Assembly: GCF_019175385.1 (NCBI RefSeq) | Contig: NC_083346.1 | Coordinates: forward strand, 58,061,821 to 58,125,820 | Direction: 5' to 3' | Length of the DNA: 64,000 bases | Source: Lycium barbarum | Taxonomy: Eukaryota > Streptophyta > Magnoliopsida > Solanales > Solanaceae | Shown: in pieces, positions 46,401 to 58,303 of the stretch | Position numbering within the stretch: the stretch's first letter is position 1 | Layout of the letters: each line of letters begins with the position of its first letter | Translations under genes and position numbers: made by a program | The notes under the pieces: model-generated | Databases searched by the model: none | What the model saw: the letters and a program-made list of their open reading frames with translations, nothing else | What the model was told of the DNA's origin: nothing

Positions 46401-46647
46401 TTGTATTTTGCATATCGTGGCAACCTTGTCGGCTTGCGTAGGAATATATACATGTTGTTGTTTAAAAAGTGCAACTCCTCAGGAGACAGGTGCCTAAGAC
46501 ATACAAAACTTGGCAACTTTAAAATAACACTCTACCTTTTTATACAAATGAGATCATGACATGCTAATTATAAATGATTATAGTTAACAGATAATATGAG
46601 TGTTCAACTCGGGCACTAGTCATGGCCTACGGGGTTGGGTCGTGACA
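43453..46647 (+). mobile_element. Solo LTR F (gypsy-type)
   Basis: It starts TGTTATGTCCCGTATTCTC and ends GGGTTGGGTCGTGACA, 3195 bp, flanked by TATAT on both sides (43448-43452, 46648-46652). Start and end resemble element H's LTR, so it is a related family. It holds a first donor AAAGGTAAG (44041-44047), mini-exon 45065-45117 before GGTATGTAAAGCC, ACCGAGTCCCTCATTAAAGG repeats, and hairpins at about 46047-46090 (partly decayed) and 46226-46246. Non-coding. Confidence 0.9.
45597..45860 (+). repeat. Short repeats in solo LTR F
   Basis: Three copies of ACCGAGTCCCTCATTAAAGG followed by GCCGGGACAC lie at about 45599, 45761 and 45826. They are separated by AT runs and GATGATAT microsatellite-like DNA. 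Similar units occur in element H (about 59640-60030). Confidence 0.85.
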
Positions 46648-46979
46648 TATATATACACAAAAAGGACTCCCTGGTCTAGACTTGGCAACTCCGGATGAGT
46701 GGAACTTATCAATCAGCTGATGCCTGGTCTTATATACTGGGGAGGTCTATTCGGCTATCTGTCAGAACCTGCAGCCATGAATGCAGCGCCCTCGAAAAAA
46801 GGGACGTTAGTACGAAATAATGTACCGAGTATGTAAAGCGATAAAATAACTGGAAACTGAAACTGAACTGAAAAGCATAGTAATTTGGAGGCCAAGGAAT
46901 GATCTGGGATATACTCACCTGATCCAACTAATCACAATGCAATATAATAATATTATTATAGCTAGACGACCACATATAG

Positions 46980-47175
46980 GGCTTGGTGTATCTCTCACTG
47001 ACCATAAGGCCAAGTAAATATAAAATCTCACTGACCATAGGCCAGGCAATAGTATTGTCACACTGACCAAGTGGCCATGCAATAACATCTCTCACTATCC
47101 ATAAGGCTAGGCAATAACATCTCTCACTGACCCTGAGGCCAGGCAATAATAATATCTCACTGACCAAGTGGCCAG
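46980..47175 (-). repeat. Short tandem array in solo LTR C
   Basis: About six copies of a roughly 30-bp unit of the form ATCTCTCACTGACCATAAGG..CCAGGCAATA. Confidence 0.8.
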
Positions 47176-48770
47176 GCTACGGAAAATGTATGTATATGAT
47201 GTTGTATATCATGTATATGCTAGAATTCATGAAGACACTGAAATATCTCTCTATATTTTCTATGAAATATCTTTCTATCTTTTCTAACACCCGCGAAATA
47301 TAGAGCGGATAAGAATCCCTCGGAAGATACAATACAAACACTGGGGAACCTGGATATCACTAAAGACAAGGTATATTCAATAAGTGTTCCCTTCATATGA
47401 TAAGTCAAACTTTTTCTATTTATGGGATCATGCCAAGGAAAGAAAAGGATAGTGATTACATACCTCTTACCGTCAATACGTCCTCAATAACTAACTTGTC
47501 TCAGTTAGTGCTTCGACCTATAACAACGATAGTATACCTATTAACTTAGCCAAACACTAGCATATGGAGTATATCAAAATGATAACTAGTTCTAAAAAGA
47601 ATCGGGCTGCATTTCCCCTATTTCATAGACATCCACACTCAACAAACAATACCAACAATATCAATAACAAGCTTTATTTATCTTCCCTTAAGTTCCAATC
47701 ACAACAACACAAGTATACTCTCAAAACAGTCCTATATACATTCGTATAGCAACGCTCGTATACATTTCTTCCCTTTCGTATATACTTAGTATAACAATAA
47801 CAACAACAACTACTACTACTACTACAACTACAACCAACTCTTATGATTTCCAGCCCTTAACAACATTAGAATATGCATCAAAATAGCCAATGCTTCTTAA
47901 CTCCAACAAGAATACAATATACGGTATATCACACGTATTTCCATATTAAACAAGATGACTAAGGCTTAAGCAAGCTCAAATACAAGTAGACAAGATGAAA
48001 ACTTACCTCTATAACTCAAGAATACTCTAATTGAGAGATTCCTTCACTATGAAGTATCTTCCAAATCTACCACCTAAAGGGAAACTAGAATCCAACGAGT
48101 AATTAAGGACCTTTAACATTTGAATCACACTTTTAATCTTTGATTTCACCTTGGGGTTTGTTGGAATATCTTGGAGAGGGTTTTTGGGGGTGTAAGAGGT
48201 CTGGAGAAATTTTTAAATGAATCAAAATATAGAAGGGTCTATATATAAGCCAAATAAAAATCCCCCCGCCTCTGATAGATGGTCCAATATATAACTGGAT
48301 CATAAATCAGTCCCAATGTACCACCCCCACTGGATCCAATATACAGTGGGGGTTCATCAATTATACGGTCCGTATATCACCCCTCCAAAATTGATTTTCG
48401 CTGAAACGTATTCTCTTCGATTCGTTTAACTTCTAATCCTATCAACACTTAAAAAACACAATCTTAAACTCTTGTATATTTAATATTAACATGACTAATT
48501 ACTTTTAATCTCAAAGAAAATTTTATTTTCTAATCTACGCAAGTTAATCTTTCGAGGAAATTCTACGCACCAATGTACGAGGTGTAACAGTTCCTCTCTC
48601 TTGCCACACCTAATCCAAATTACTCACTCCATATATCAGTCATCCACAATCCTCCTTTCCCTCCAGTTTTGATTCACTTTCCCATAGCTAATTCAACTGG
48701 CAATGCTTATTCTACCACCACTCACTATCAGGAAAAATTGTGACTGCATCAAGAAGTGACTCTCACAGTC

Positions 48771-48783
48771 GGGGGGGGGGGGG
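48771..48783. repeat. G13 homopolymer at LTR G junction
   Basis: Thirteen consecutive G residues immediately precede solo LTR G. On its other side GGGGGG (52132-52137) follows, so the target duplication is GGGGG. Confidence 0.85.
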
Positions 48784-51700
48784 TGTTACGCCCTATTTTG
48801 AACGGGTCCAAAATAGTTTGCAACTTCCCGGTTCTTCTAACTGTTTTAAAAGGGTTAGAGTCGCCACCTTAGTTTTAAGGGAAATCAGGAAACCTATATG
48901 TCTTTTGGGTGTCATTTTTGTCCACAAAACATATGAGCTTCTAGAAAAGGGTTTTATTTACCCTGAGGGGAAGGTATTAAGCATCCTTCAGAAACTGTCC
49001 GAAAACAGTCCTTAAACTTAGTTTAACTGAACACTAGAGGGGGATTATCTATCTGTTTATCATTATTATTACCTGTTTGTAAAATGTTGTGATTTCATTA
49101 AAAGCTACACTAGGTGATTATATGCTAAGTATATACAGTGTATAAAAAATGTATTTATACCAAGTATCAAGTATTTATAAATAATGTATATCCATAGGAA
49201 TGTACAAAGGAGTGTAAACAAAATATACCTCATTCGATAGTAGTGTATTTGTTAGTAAAATGAATATATATCTGTTGGCACAAAGGTATATCAGTTGGTG
49301 TAAATAATGTATACAACAATATAGAAGATGTATAAAAAATATAAGAGTGTGTAAAATAGGTATATAAAGTATGTAAAGAATGTGTGTCTAATTATATTAA
49401 AAGAATGTATGTATATTAAACATATAAAGAACATATTTAAAGTATAAACGAGTGTATATCCAAACATAAAATGTCTAAAGAAATGTATAACTAGGTATAT
49501 TAGTACATAAAGAATGTAAAAATAATCTACGAATATTCATTGGTGTAAAGAGTTTATATAAAAAAATTATTAAGAAAAGTGAAGTTGATTTGACTTGTTT
49601 CTACCGTTTAGTTAAAAAGAGTGTTTCATTTAATGAATATCCTATCAAAAGAATAAGGAACAAAAAGATAGTAAAAAATTTTGGTAAAAAATAAGTATAA
49701 GGAATTATGTATAAAAAAATTAGTGAAAAAGATATAATGCCTTTAAAAAATGAAAGATTTGTAAGGACGGCCTAGTATTTACCCAGCGTCAAAAATATGG
49801 ATTTAACTTAACTAAAATATGTATTAGTGTATATGAAAAAATACAAAATGTGTGTTGTATTAAAAGTGTATAAAGAATATAAAATAAAGGATGAACTAGT
49901 ATTTTTGCCTAAATGCCAAAAGTGTGAATTTAATTAACAAAGTATTTATATCGAGTCAATCTAATCAATTTATGAAAGTGTAGACGGCTTAAGTCTTGCC
50001 TAAAGTGAATAACGAACTTTAAATTAAACATATAAGCGACAAGATGTAATTAAATTTCCCCGCTCAACGTTAAAGTGAAGTTTTCACTACTCCAAGTTTA
50101 TGTTTTGTACAATTTTGAATAACGCGCGACAGTAAATACAAATAAGGATTCGATGAAGTCTTCGGGTTCCTTCTGAGTGTCGTCTTGGGAATGTGTCTCC
50201 GGACACTTGTATAAACACTTAGTAAAAGTGTTAGTAAGAGAATAAATAACTATCAAATGAATCAAAGAAATAATGAATAAACTTAAAATAAAAGCCCGTC
50301 TTTTGTACATGGGAGGCTTTGAAAATCGACGAAAATTTCTTCATTGGCCATAAATATAGTATTTGTAATAAATTGCAAGATGAAAGAAAAATGTGTTAGT
50401 TAAAATAATTTGAAAAAGTAAAAAAGTAAGTGACATGACATAAAGTCTTTAAAAGAGTGATTTGACAAAAAAGAGGATGAAACTTGATTTGACCCTAGGA
50501 TTAGTGTAGTGTATGTAATGTAAAAGTGTATATGGAAATGATGTATATGAAAGAAATATATGAATATAAAAATGAAAATATATGTAAATGTAAATATGAT
50601 GTAGAGAAAATGTAAAGAGCAAAATGTGTAGAGAAAAAATAAAATAGGCATGTAGTGTGATGGTACAAAAAATGTAAAAGAAAATGCTTGAAAATGTATA
50701 CATGTATAAAATTGTAGAGACAATATAACAAAAATATAAAGATAATGAAAAAAAAGTATACAGATAATGTAGAGATAATAAAGTGCATTATCTTTAATGA
50801 AAAGTTTGTCCCTTTACTTTTTGGTCAATAAAGGGCACCCTCTTTTTATGAAAATTTTATCTTTCTTTACTTAGGGGTTATGTAAAATAAGTATGTACAT
50901 GTATATGTATATAATGTATGGTATAAAAATATATAAAAGAATATAGAGATGTAAAATGATGTAAAGGAAAAAGTGAGGGTTGAAGTGGATAAAAGATGTA
51001 TGAAAAATGTAGAGAAATATATGAAGAAAATGTAGAGACAATGTATGAATAAATATAAACAAAATGCATGAGTAAATGTGTAGACAATACACGAATAAGC
51101 ATAGAGACAAATGCAGGACTAAAGATAAAGACCAAGGCATGAGTAAATGGAGAGACAATGCAAGAATAGATGTAAAAATAAATGTATGAATAAATGTAAA
51201 GACAAATGCATGAACAAATATAAACACAAATGCATGAATAAATATAAAGTCAATGTATGTTATGTATATAAAAATTTATAAAGACAATGCATATAATAAA
51301 TTTGAAGACAATGTATAAAATATAAAGACAATGTATGAAAAAAGAAGAAGAGAAAAAGAATATAAAGAGAGGAGGAAGATGCTAGCCTTGCTAGTCTTCC
51401 TATGAAAAGAAAATATGAAGAGTGTAGAGAGAAGAAAAAATATATGTGAAGTAGTGTGAAGTGGTTTTTGTGAGAGGGAAGAGAGAGATGTTGAACTTGT
51501 TAGAGAAAACTAAACCTAAACAAAAATCTGAAAATATGTACATGCCAAATAAAAATGCCCCCTTCCCTCTTACTTCTAATATAAAATGACCCCATTTATT
51601 ATCCAAAAAATAAAAGAATGTCATCCCTTGTCCCCTTTACCCCTTTTAACCTTTTTGTAAAAAATGTATTAACCAATGGATGAAGAACCCAACCCATCAC

Positions 51701-52131
51701 TTCAAATGTCACCTTTTTAAAAAGTGACAAGACCTTAACTTGATCGAATTCTTGCTCTGTGTTTAAGAATTAATTGCTCCGATTTTCTCTACATTGACGG
51801 ACTGTACTAAAATATAGTTAACTAATACATGTATAAATAATAATGTAAGGATAAAATATAAATATTAATGTATATGATATAAAAATATACTGCTATAAAT
51901 TAAGAAACAATCATTAATTGCACAAAAACTGATAGTATTTGCTGTACATGTGCAAAAATAATGGTTCTTGAAAAATGACAATAAATTGATAAAACTCCTA
52001 AAATGAGGACAATTATCAATAAATCATCAAAAATGTAAAAAATGTGTAAAAAGTGTATTCGTGCTCTTTTAACGACCAGGGCTCCCAAAACGTTAATTTT
52101 AAGCACGGCGAGCCAAAATTAGGTGTCAACA
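48784..52131 (-). mobile_element. Solo LTR G, minus strand
   Basis: Minus-strand reading starts TGTTGACACCTAATTTTGGC at 52131 and ends CAAAATAGGGCGTAACA at 48784; it is 3348 bp. The flanking G-run gives the target duplication GGGGG. The LTR belongs to a different family from A-F: it lacks the TACTCGGTAC hairpin and mini-exon layout. Its middle (about 49100-51400) is AT-rich with recurrent GTATAAA/ATGTAAA words. Several minus-strand frames there are Phe/Ile/Tyr-rich low complexity and not genes. Confidence 0.8.
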
Positions 52132-52137
52132 GGGGGG

Positions 52138-52878
52138 AAATTGAGTAACCTTACCACCACAATTTCCAATGAAAGTGTAACTGGTGATGAGAATTCTCTA
52201 AATGCCACACAAACGACTTTATCTCACACTTTTGGTACCAATGTCCCAATAAATCTGGGAAAGACAAGCAATCTGAATAAAGACAAATAATCTGAATAAA
52301 GAGCAGGATGGTGAATCTTCTTGGGTAAAAAGGTGGAAAAAATATGGTGGGTCTCCTTGGGGGAAGCAGGTGGATAAATATGGTGATTTTTGAAAGGCAC
52401 GAGTCACCCCAACTTCTACACTGGGAACAATCCCTAGAAAAGTGACCAATCTCACCACCCTGCTCTATAGCCATCTTAGTGTGTTGAAATCCTTAGTCCT
52501 GTATTGAGTCTAGTTCTCTTCTGCTTAAGTGGAATGTTGTGTATTTTGTAAGCAAAGATTGGGCATGTACTTGACATTCTTAAAAAGAATCTGCGCCAAT
52601 TTGTGTGCTTTATTGTTCTTGTTCACTTTTCTTTGGGATATCAGTTCTATTATGTGTATCTGTGATAGCCCTAGCTGCCATGAGTTTAATATTGCAAGTT
52701 ACAATTTCTGCTATATTGTTTTGAAGCAGCTTTTTAATGATGTCAAAAGGGGGAAAGATATACTGTGTAATGCTTATAACCCATATACGCTAATCATTCA
52801 ATCATAGTAAAGTATGTGGGACAGATTACACAGGAGCAAATGAAGACATAAGTTTGTCATCATGAAAAATTGGGAATT
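52138..52878 (+). other. SIRE 3' untranslated region and polypurine tracts
   Basis: After the extra-ORF remnant (to about 52297) no coding is seen. AAAAGGGGGAAAGA (52745-52758) is an upstream polypurine-like tract. The sequence abutting the LTR, GAAAAATTGGGAATT (52864-52878), looks like a decayed primary polypurine tract, since SIRE elements typically have AAAAAGGGGGAAATT here. Confidence 0.6.
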
Positions 52879-53887
52879 TGATGGCATAAGCACATCTGAG
52901 TTTTGATGATTGACACAGCGAATGAACCAAGAGGTGTGTAAAAGCGTTCTATCTTAGAAACTATTGTAGGACAAGACTGATTGAAATAGGTCGATGGACA
53001 TGTTCCATTTCAGACAGTGGGAAGATTTAGAGAAAGAAGAACCAGGTGCTTGAACCAGTTCCAAGAAAATGTTCCAGCTTAGAGTCCTACTGCGAGAAGG
53101 ATTTTTATTTTATGGTAAAGACTTTGTAGACAAGTTTGCAGGATTTCTTGCCATAATTATCAAGATACTTCAGACTCCTACAAGGACACTGAAGACGCGT
53201 GAAAGAAAGAATTCCAAGTCAACTCAAACCCTAACTCTCATAATGGGCCTTACGTTGTAGGGATTAAGTTCAACCGACTTGATGCAAACCTAGTATTATA
53301 AATATTCAAGTCATGCCATGAAGAAGTTTGGCACATTCATAAAGAAATCAAAATATTGAGTGAATACACTAAACACTATATTGAGTGTTCTGATTCTAGA
53401 AGTGCCGCCTGATACAAAGAAGAAGACTGAAGAACTTGTTTAATAGAGTTTGTATTTTATAGTTCTTTGTTCTAGATTCTTGTATTAGGATCTTTTATCA
53501 AGTTGTATCTTTATCCGCTTTCATAGAAGCAATAATCATAGGTTTATACAGTTAGTCTAATTGAACTTCAAGTTGGGATAACTTGATGTGTGCTCATTAG
53601 TGTAGGAAGATTAGTGAGATAGGAATTAAAGTTTAGTTCCTAGGTTACAGAGTTTGTAACATGAATTTGGAAAGGATCACTGTTGTACGAATTAAAGTTT
53701 AGTTCCTAGGTCGTAGTTTTTTCACCCTTTGTGAGCCAGGTAGTTTTCCCGTAAAAATTGTTGTGTCTTTACTTTTACTGTTCTTCATTATTCTGCAGTG
53801 CTAGCTTGGAACAGGTAAATAAAGGGTCTATGCTTAGGCAAAAATCTAGAATAAGGTAATATAGACAATGAGTAGTGTAGTATATCA
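52879..53887 (+). repeat. SIRE 3' LTR
   Basis: This 1009-bp LTR starts TGATGGCATAAGCAC and ends GTATATCA, followed by the target duplication TACAC (53888-53892). It is clearly homologous to the 5' LTR but with many substitutions, so the insertion is old relative to element E. Confidence 0.88.
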
Positions 53888-55568
53888 TACACAATCGTCA
53901 GTGGGTCCCACATGGCTTTTTCTTCAGATTAGCCTTCGGCCTAAGGCCAATAGCACCCCGCCACCCTCGTCATCACCCTTAGCCATCTTCCTCTTAATAG
54001 CAGGATGCTCCAAGTCATGATCATCTGCCACATCACGTCCCTTTCCCTTCTTTGCTCCCTGATTATAATGTACTTATTGTCGTATGTCAAGCATGGTACG
54101 ACCGGAGTCAATCTGCCGGGATCAGTGGATCATAGTCATCAGCATCATTGGCCTTATCAACCTCATCTGAAGACAGGACCGTAGGCGGCTAGTGATGAAC
54201 CTGAGAAAACATATAAAAATTAGTACTATTTTAAACTAATATTAACTTTTATTAAAAATCTAACTTGTGCCTCGACGGGTTCCGTAGCAAGCTCCTGAAA
54301 GGGTTCTGGTGTAAGATCCGAAGTAGTCTCACGAGCGGAATCTTAGAAGGCTAGCTCTTCTGCGTGTCCTGTCCGGGGTCCGAAGAAATCTAAAGAAAAT
54401 TAGGTAAAAAATAGGTTTTAAGTAAAAGTAATGTAATATTATTTTTACTTATATTGAATAAATTAATTTTTATAAAAATCTAACCTATGCTCGACGTAGT
54501 CATTAGCAGGCTCCTAGGTGGGTGGCTCCGCGTATATAATATCGAGAACCCTAAGATATTTAAAAGTATCAAATAATAAGTACTTTTTATTAAACAATAC
54601 ATATATTTAAAAAAAGTATTGTAGTTTTTAAACTGTAACCGGCGTATCGGCTAGAAAATCCTTGAAGTCGGAAAAACCATCATCATCATAGTGTAGTTCT
54701 TTGTCGCCCTTCAAATATTGTGTCAAAAGCAGCTCAATCCACATCATCACGCATGGGGACATAGCCATACTGTTCGTCTTAGAGGAAGACTGAGGTGTAT
54801 CCAAAAATAGGTATGTCGGAGTTTGAGGTGTATCCACAAATGGGGGTCCTGAAGTGGACGAATTTGGAGTTGGAGCTAGAGAAGGAGATGGAGCAGGAGC
54901 AGGAGCGACAGGCTCATCATCGGGCTCATCTACTAGTTGAAGGCCGCCACTTCCTCTGCCTGCCTATGCTACTTGTTTTCCACGGCGTCAGCGTCCACGT
55001 ACCCCACGGCTAGGTTCGTGTCCACGTCCTCATGCAAGCTGGTACTGATATGCTTGTACACGCTCATTAATATGTCCGGTCTCTTGTGCCCTCCAACTAG
55101 TCTTGACGACTATATTAATTATATCCTGAACCATCCAGGCCCTCTCGGGGACCAATAGAGGCTCTATTCCCTATTGGTGCATTTGTTGTATGCCCTAAGC
55201 TGCATGTGTTTCGAATATTAATTACTCCTCCATTTCAATTTATGTGAACATATTTGACCATGGCAAAATTTTTTAAGAAAGAAGAGAATACTTTTAAACT
55301 TGTGGTGTTAAATGAGTCACATATATTTTGTGTGGCTATAAATCATTGAATAAAGGTAAATTATTTCCAAATATAGAAAGAGGTCATTCTTTTTGGCACA
55401 GACTAACAAGAAACTAGGTTTACATAAATTGAAACGGAGGGAGCAGTAACTCTTTAGGAAATTTAGGCTCTAAAAGTCTTAAACACGAAGTGAGATTTAC
55501 TACACTTACGAATGCCTTGTACTGCTTTGATAGTCCGATGAATCCTCGACTACTTGAAACTCGTTGAA
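53888..55568 (-). pseudogene. Degraded multi-exon gene, Arg/Gly-rich and Pro-rich (possibly plant-mobile-domain-like)
   Basis: On the minus strand five exon-like blocks share consistent GT/AG borders: 55568-55510 (donor GTAAGTGTAG), 55199-about 54640, 54550-54485, 54389-54265 and 54200-53888. Conserved-looking text includes VQDIINIVVKTSWRAQETGH, then GRGHEPSRG-type RG repeats, a VDEPDDEPVAPAPAPSPS Pro-rich linker, EPFQELATEPVEAQ, DLEHPAIKRKMAKGDDEG and KSHVGPTDD. In-frame stops occur in several blocks. The upstream part is cut by LTR I and the 3' end by the SIRE insertion. Short C-terminal exons with RG-rich and Pro-rich segments recall plant mobile domain (MAIN-like) transposon-derived genes; no catalytic domain is visible, so this is tentative. 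Confidence 0.4.
55225..55443. mobile_element. Stowaway-like MITE in an intron
   Basis: The 219-bp element has terminal inverted repeats CTCCTCCATTTCAATTTATG and (right end, reverse complement) CTCCCTCCGTTTCAATTTAT. The interior is AT-rich without coding. It lies within the 310-bp candidate intron 55200-55509 of the degraded minus-strand gene. TA dinucleotides lie next to (55223-55224) and near (55447-55448) the ends. Confidence 0.75.
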
Positions 55569-57454
55569 TGTTACTCCTCGAAAATTTTCGCGTCGTTTGC
55601 GTCGTGAGTAAACTAACATAAGCTCGGAGATGTCATGGAACCCTTATAAGGTTAAGAAATACTCTTAACAAGTGTTAAGCAAGTGTCTAAAGGTTCTAGG
55701 ATATAGAATATCGAAGAAAATAAGTTAGTTGAAAATTTGGAAAAATTTGATAGAATTTTGGACAGAAATTTTGGGTCAAATTTAGAGAAGTATATCTTTT
55801 AGTATATGAAGAGTTTTGAAGTAAAGTCAAAGCCTAAAATGAAGTTCATTGATTCTAGTTTCCAACGCAACAAACCATTCATTGATATGACATCGGAGTA
55901 GAGAGTTATGGACATTACAAATTAGGCCGGAGGAGCAGAGGCGCGCCCAACTATAGTGCCCTAATGCTTAGCTACAGTGCGCGAAATTTTAGGTCAGTTT
56001 GGCAAGTATAAAAGGACCCTTTTGGTCATTGTTTTGGTCATTTTTTCAACTCTAGACCCTTCCACAACATACATGCATGTTCCTACAAGTCCATATGCAT
56101 ATTTTGGTAATAAAGTGTTAAAGTTAGCCATCAACGAGGCTCGAGAAGTGTATAGGATTTTGTAGCTCGTGTTCTAAACATCAAATCTTGACGGGATGAA
56201 GGAATCTATTGAAGCTAAATAAGATTTCCAGATCTTCAAACTTTATTGAGGTAAGGATACTCTTTATTTTTGATATTATAAATGGTATTATGGAGATTTA
56301 GTTGTTTAGGCTTCGTAAGGGCTAGTGATTGGTTGAGACATTAGGAAACATAGTGTGGGATGTTTTATGGAGTATTTTGGTATTGATGATGATGTTTTTG
56401 ATGTTAGTGTTGTTGTTATTGTTGTTGGTTGTTGGTATTGTGATTTCGGGCTAGGGATATAAACAAGGGAGATGCTGCCCGAATTTTGGCAGATTCTAAA
56501 AGGGGTTTAATTTGAAGGATTAAGATAAACATACGATGATAAACCTAACAATAGTATGAATTCTCTTGAATGTAGATTTACGAGCTTGGAAAGATAAGCG
56601 TTAAATAGTTAAGGAGACCCAAAAGGTATGTTAAGGCTAATCCCTTTCTTTCTAAAGGCATGATTCTTTTCTTATGATCCCATACATGTATTCCATAACA
56701 TCCTTATTCCCCAAAAGCTAAAATTTCATGATTCTAAAGTTTTTATGATACTAAAGGTAGATGTTTTCTATGATGATAACGGTAATGATGATGATCCCAG
56801 TTCTAGAAATTCCAAAGCTTATGGTTTTGACTTTATTATGAGATTATTGAGCTTATTCCATGATTTTATTGATTTTATTAATTGTTGTTGATCTCACCTT
56901 ATGATAATTGTTCCTTCAAGGTGAGATACAGCGATGATTATTGTTCCATAACATAAATCGAAGGTTACCCACCTTACGTTACTCCGATAAAATAGTAACT
57001 TTTAATTGGGCTCTCATGCATGCTATTTATATTATATATGTATATATGATATGAGAAAAGATGACGGCGTTATATACACATATATTATATGCATATGGGG
57101 TATGGGAAAAGGGTGATGACGTTATATACGCATAACCACTTGATTAGTTGATATAGTATGATATCGTCCAGGACGCGGGATTCCCGGACGTAGGATATAT
57201 GGGTATATAATGATGATATAATATATTTATGGATCGGGCTGCATGTTCCGCAACACTATTGTGTTATATATGTATGAGAAATGTTTTTGTGAAAAGGCTA
57301 ATCATGCATGGTATCCGCCTATGAGGCATTTAGATGTACAGGTTATCTCTTTATTTCATGTCATGTTCCCTATCTCTTGTTATGTTGCTATTCATGCCTT
57401 ACATACTCAGTACATCGCTCGTACTGACGTCCTTTCTCATGGACGCTGTGTTCA
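55569..57454 (+). mobile_element. Gypsy-type LTR I, 5' portion, interrupted by element H
   Basis: It starts TGTTACTCCTCGAAAA at 55569. It contains TATA candidate GTATAAAAGGACC (about 56007), first donor GAGGTAAGG (56249-56255), conserved GAGATGCTGCCCGAATTTTG (about 56469), mini-exon 56576-56625 with donor AGGTATGTT, and hairpins 57407-57427 and 57428-57445. Element H inserted at 57454/57455, so the rest of this LTR should lie right of the window. Whether it is solo or part of a full element cannot be told. Confidence 0.8.
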
Positions 57455-58248
57455 TGTTATATCCCGTATTTTTGAACGTCGGATTAATTGTAAGCTGAGG
57501 TGGGGGCCCACACGTCAAGATTTTTTTTGGGACATGTGACAAATTATATGAATCACATATGTGAAGTTAAACACAACTCAAGAAGGGCCCTTGGGCCAAA
57601 TCAAAGTGGAAGTCCTCCAAACGAATATTTTTAAGAAAACGTTTTCGGGTGACCTGACTTTGGGGGGCAAAAACTGTATTATAAGTTTGGAATTTGGAAC
57701 AATACCAGGAAATAGAAGTTGTAGATAATTGAATTAGCTTTCCATCCATAGGTCGTGGGTTCCCAGGTGACGTCGGTACAAGGAGATTTGGACGTTTTAA
57801 GGTCGAAAGGTCTGTGGGCTAGGCCCAATTCGGGACCAACCGGGTTGGCCCAAAAAAAAAATGAAAAAAAAAATTAAATTAGGCCCAAATTTGTAAGGGA
57901 TGGCCGGCCAACATGGCCAAGCCCAAGCCCATGGAAATTATCCATGTGGTAATTAAATATAAGGACCATTTAATTGTCATGAAACATTAGAAGTTTCAAG
58001 ACAAAACTAGAAGGAGAGAAAACAAGAAACAAGAGCAAAAAAGAAGGAGAATTTCGGCCAAGCAAGGAGAGAAAGGAAAAAATTTTAGGCCACCAATTCT
58101 TGACTCAAAAATTATAATTTTCTAGTATTCTCACTAATTTAAGGGCCCTCTTCAACGTGGTATAATGTTTAAGGAAAGAAAGTGCTTGTGTTGGCAAGTG
58201 GAAATTTCTTGAGAAAGGTAAGATTTTACTCCTTTTGTCTTGAAAGAA

Positions 58249-58303
<55 letters not shown>
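58249..58303. repeat. (AT)12(GT)15 compound microsatellite
   Basis: An uninterrupted AT run passes directly into a GT run inside the H 5' LTR. Confidence 0.95.

Larger units (their letters stand above)
24217..48589 (-). mobile_element. Solo LTR C, minus strand, containing elements D and F
   Basis: Minus-strand reading starts TGTTACACCTCGTAC at 48589 and ends GGCGTGACA at 24217. Flanks are ATTCC (24212-24216) and GTTCC (48590-48594), a 5-bp target duplication with one mismatch. Removing D (24281-43098) and F (43453-46647) leaves about 2.35 kb, the length of a single LTR. Its own pieces are 24217-24280, 43099-43452 and 46648-48589. They include GGCCGACGAGGCC-type short repeats, a tandem array (46980-47175), a hairpin region (about 46780-46835), a mini-exon (47464-47517), a first donor near 48005 and U3 palindrome ATACGGTCCGTAT (about 48363). 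Confidence 0.85.
24171..52297 (+). pseudogene. Extra ORF downstream of SIRE pol, split by LTR C and LTR G
   Basis: An ATG at 24171 opens MCDSSSDNDGQSSPF. Solo LTR C (24217-48589) interrupts it, it stays open from 48595 to a stop at about 48742, and solo LTR G (48784-52131) interrupts it again. Downstream DNA (about 52138-52297) is open in one frame as a Ser/Thr/Asn-rich stretch. SIRE-type elements often carry an additional ORF after pol, sometimes called envelope-like. I see no transmembrane segment or recognisable domain in the pieces here, so the function is unknown. Confidence 0.4.
12823..53887 (+). mobile_element. SIRE/Maximus-type Ty1/copia retrotransposon with five nested insertions
   Basis: LTRs at 12823-13837 and 52879-53887 share long blocks (GGCATAAGCA start, TATATCA end) and are flanked by TACAC on both sides. 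A Met-tRNA-type primer site follows the 5' LTR. The body has the order gag, coiled coil and zinc knuckle, protease, integrase, RT, an extra ORF region, then polypurine tract. Subtracting the insertions leaves about 7 kb, short for this group because parts of integrase and RNase H are deleted. The YVDD tyrosine codon of RT is a stop. The element is dead, but its host-site order is fully readable. Confidence 0.88.

Noticed and set aside
50400..51230. Long minus-strand frames rich in Phe, Ile, Tyr and Leu (transmembrane-like)
   Set aside because: They arise from AT-rich repeated ATGTAAA/GTATAAA words in solo LTR G; several overlapping frames look alike.
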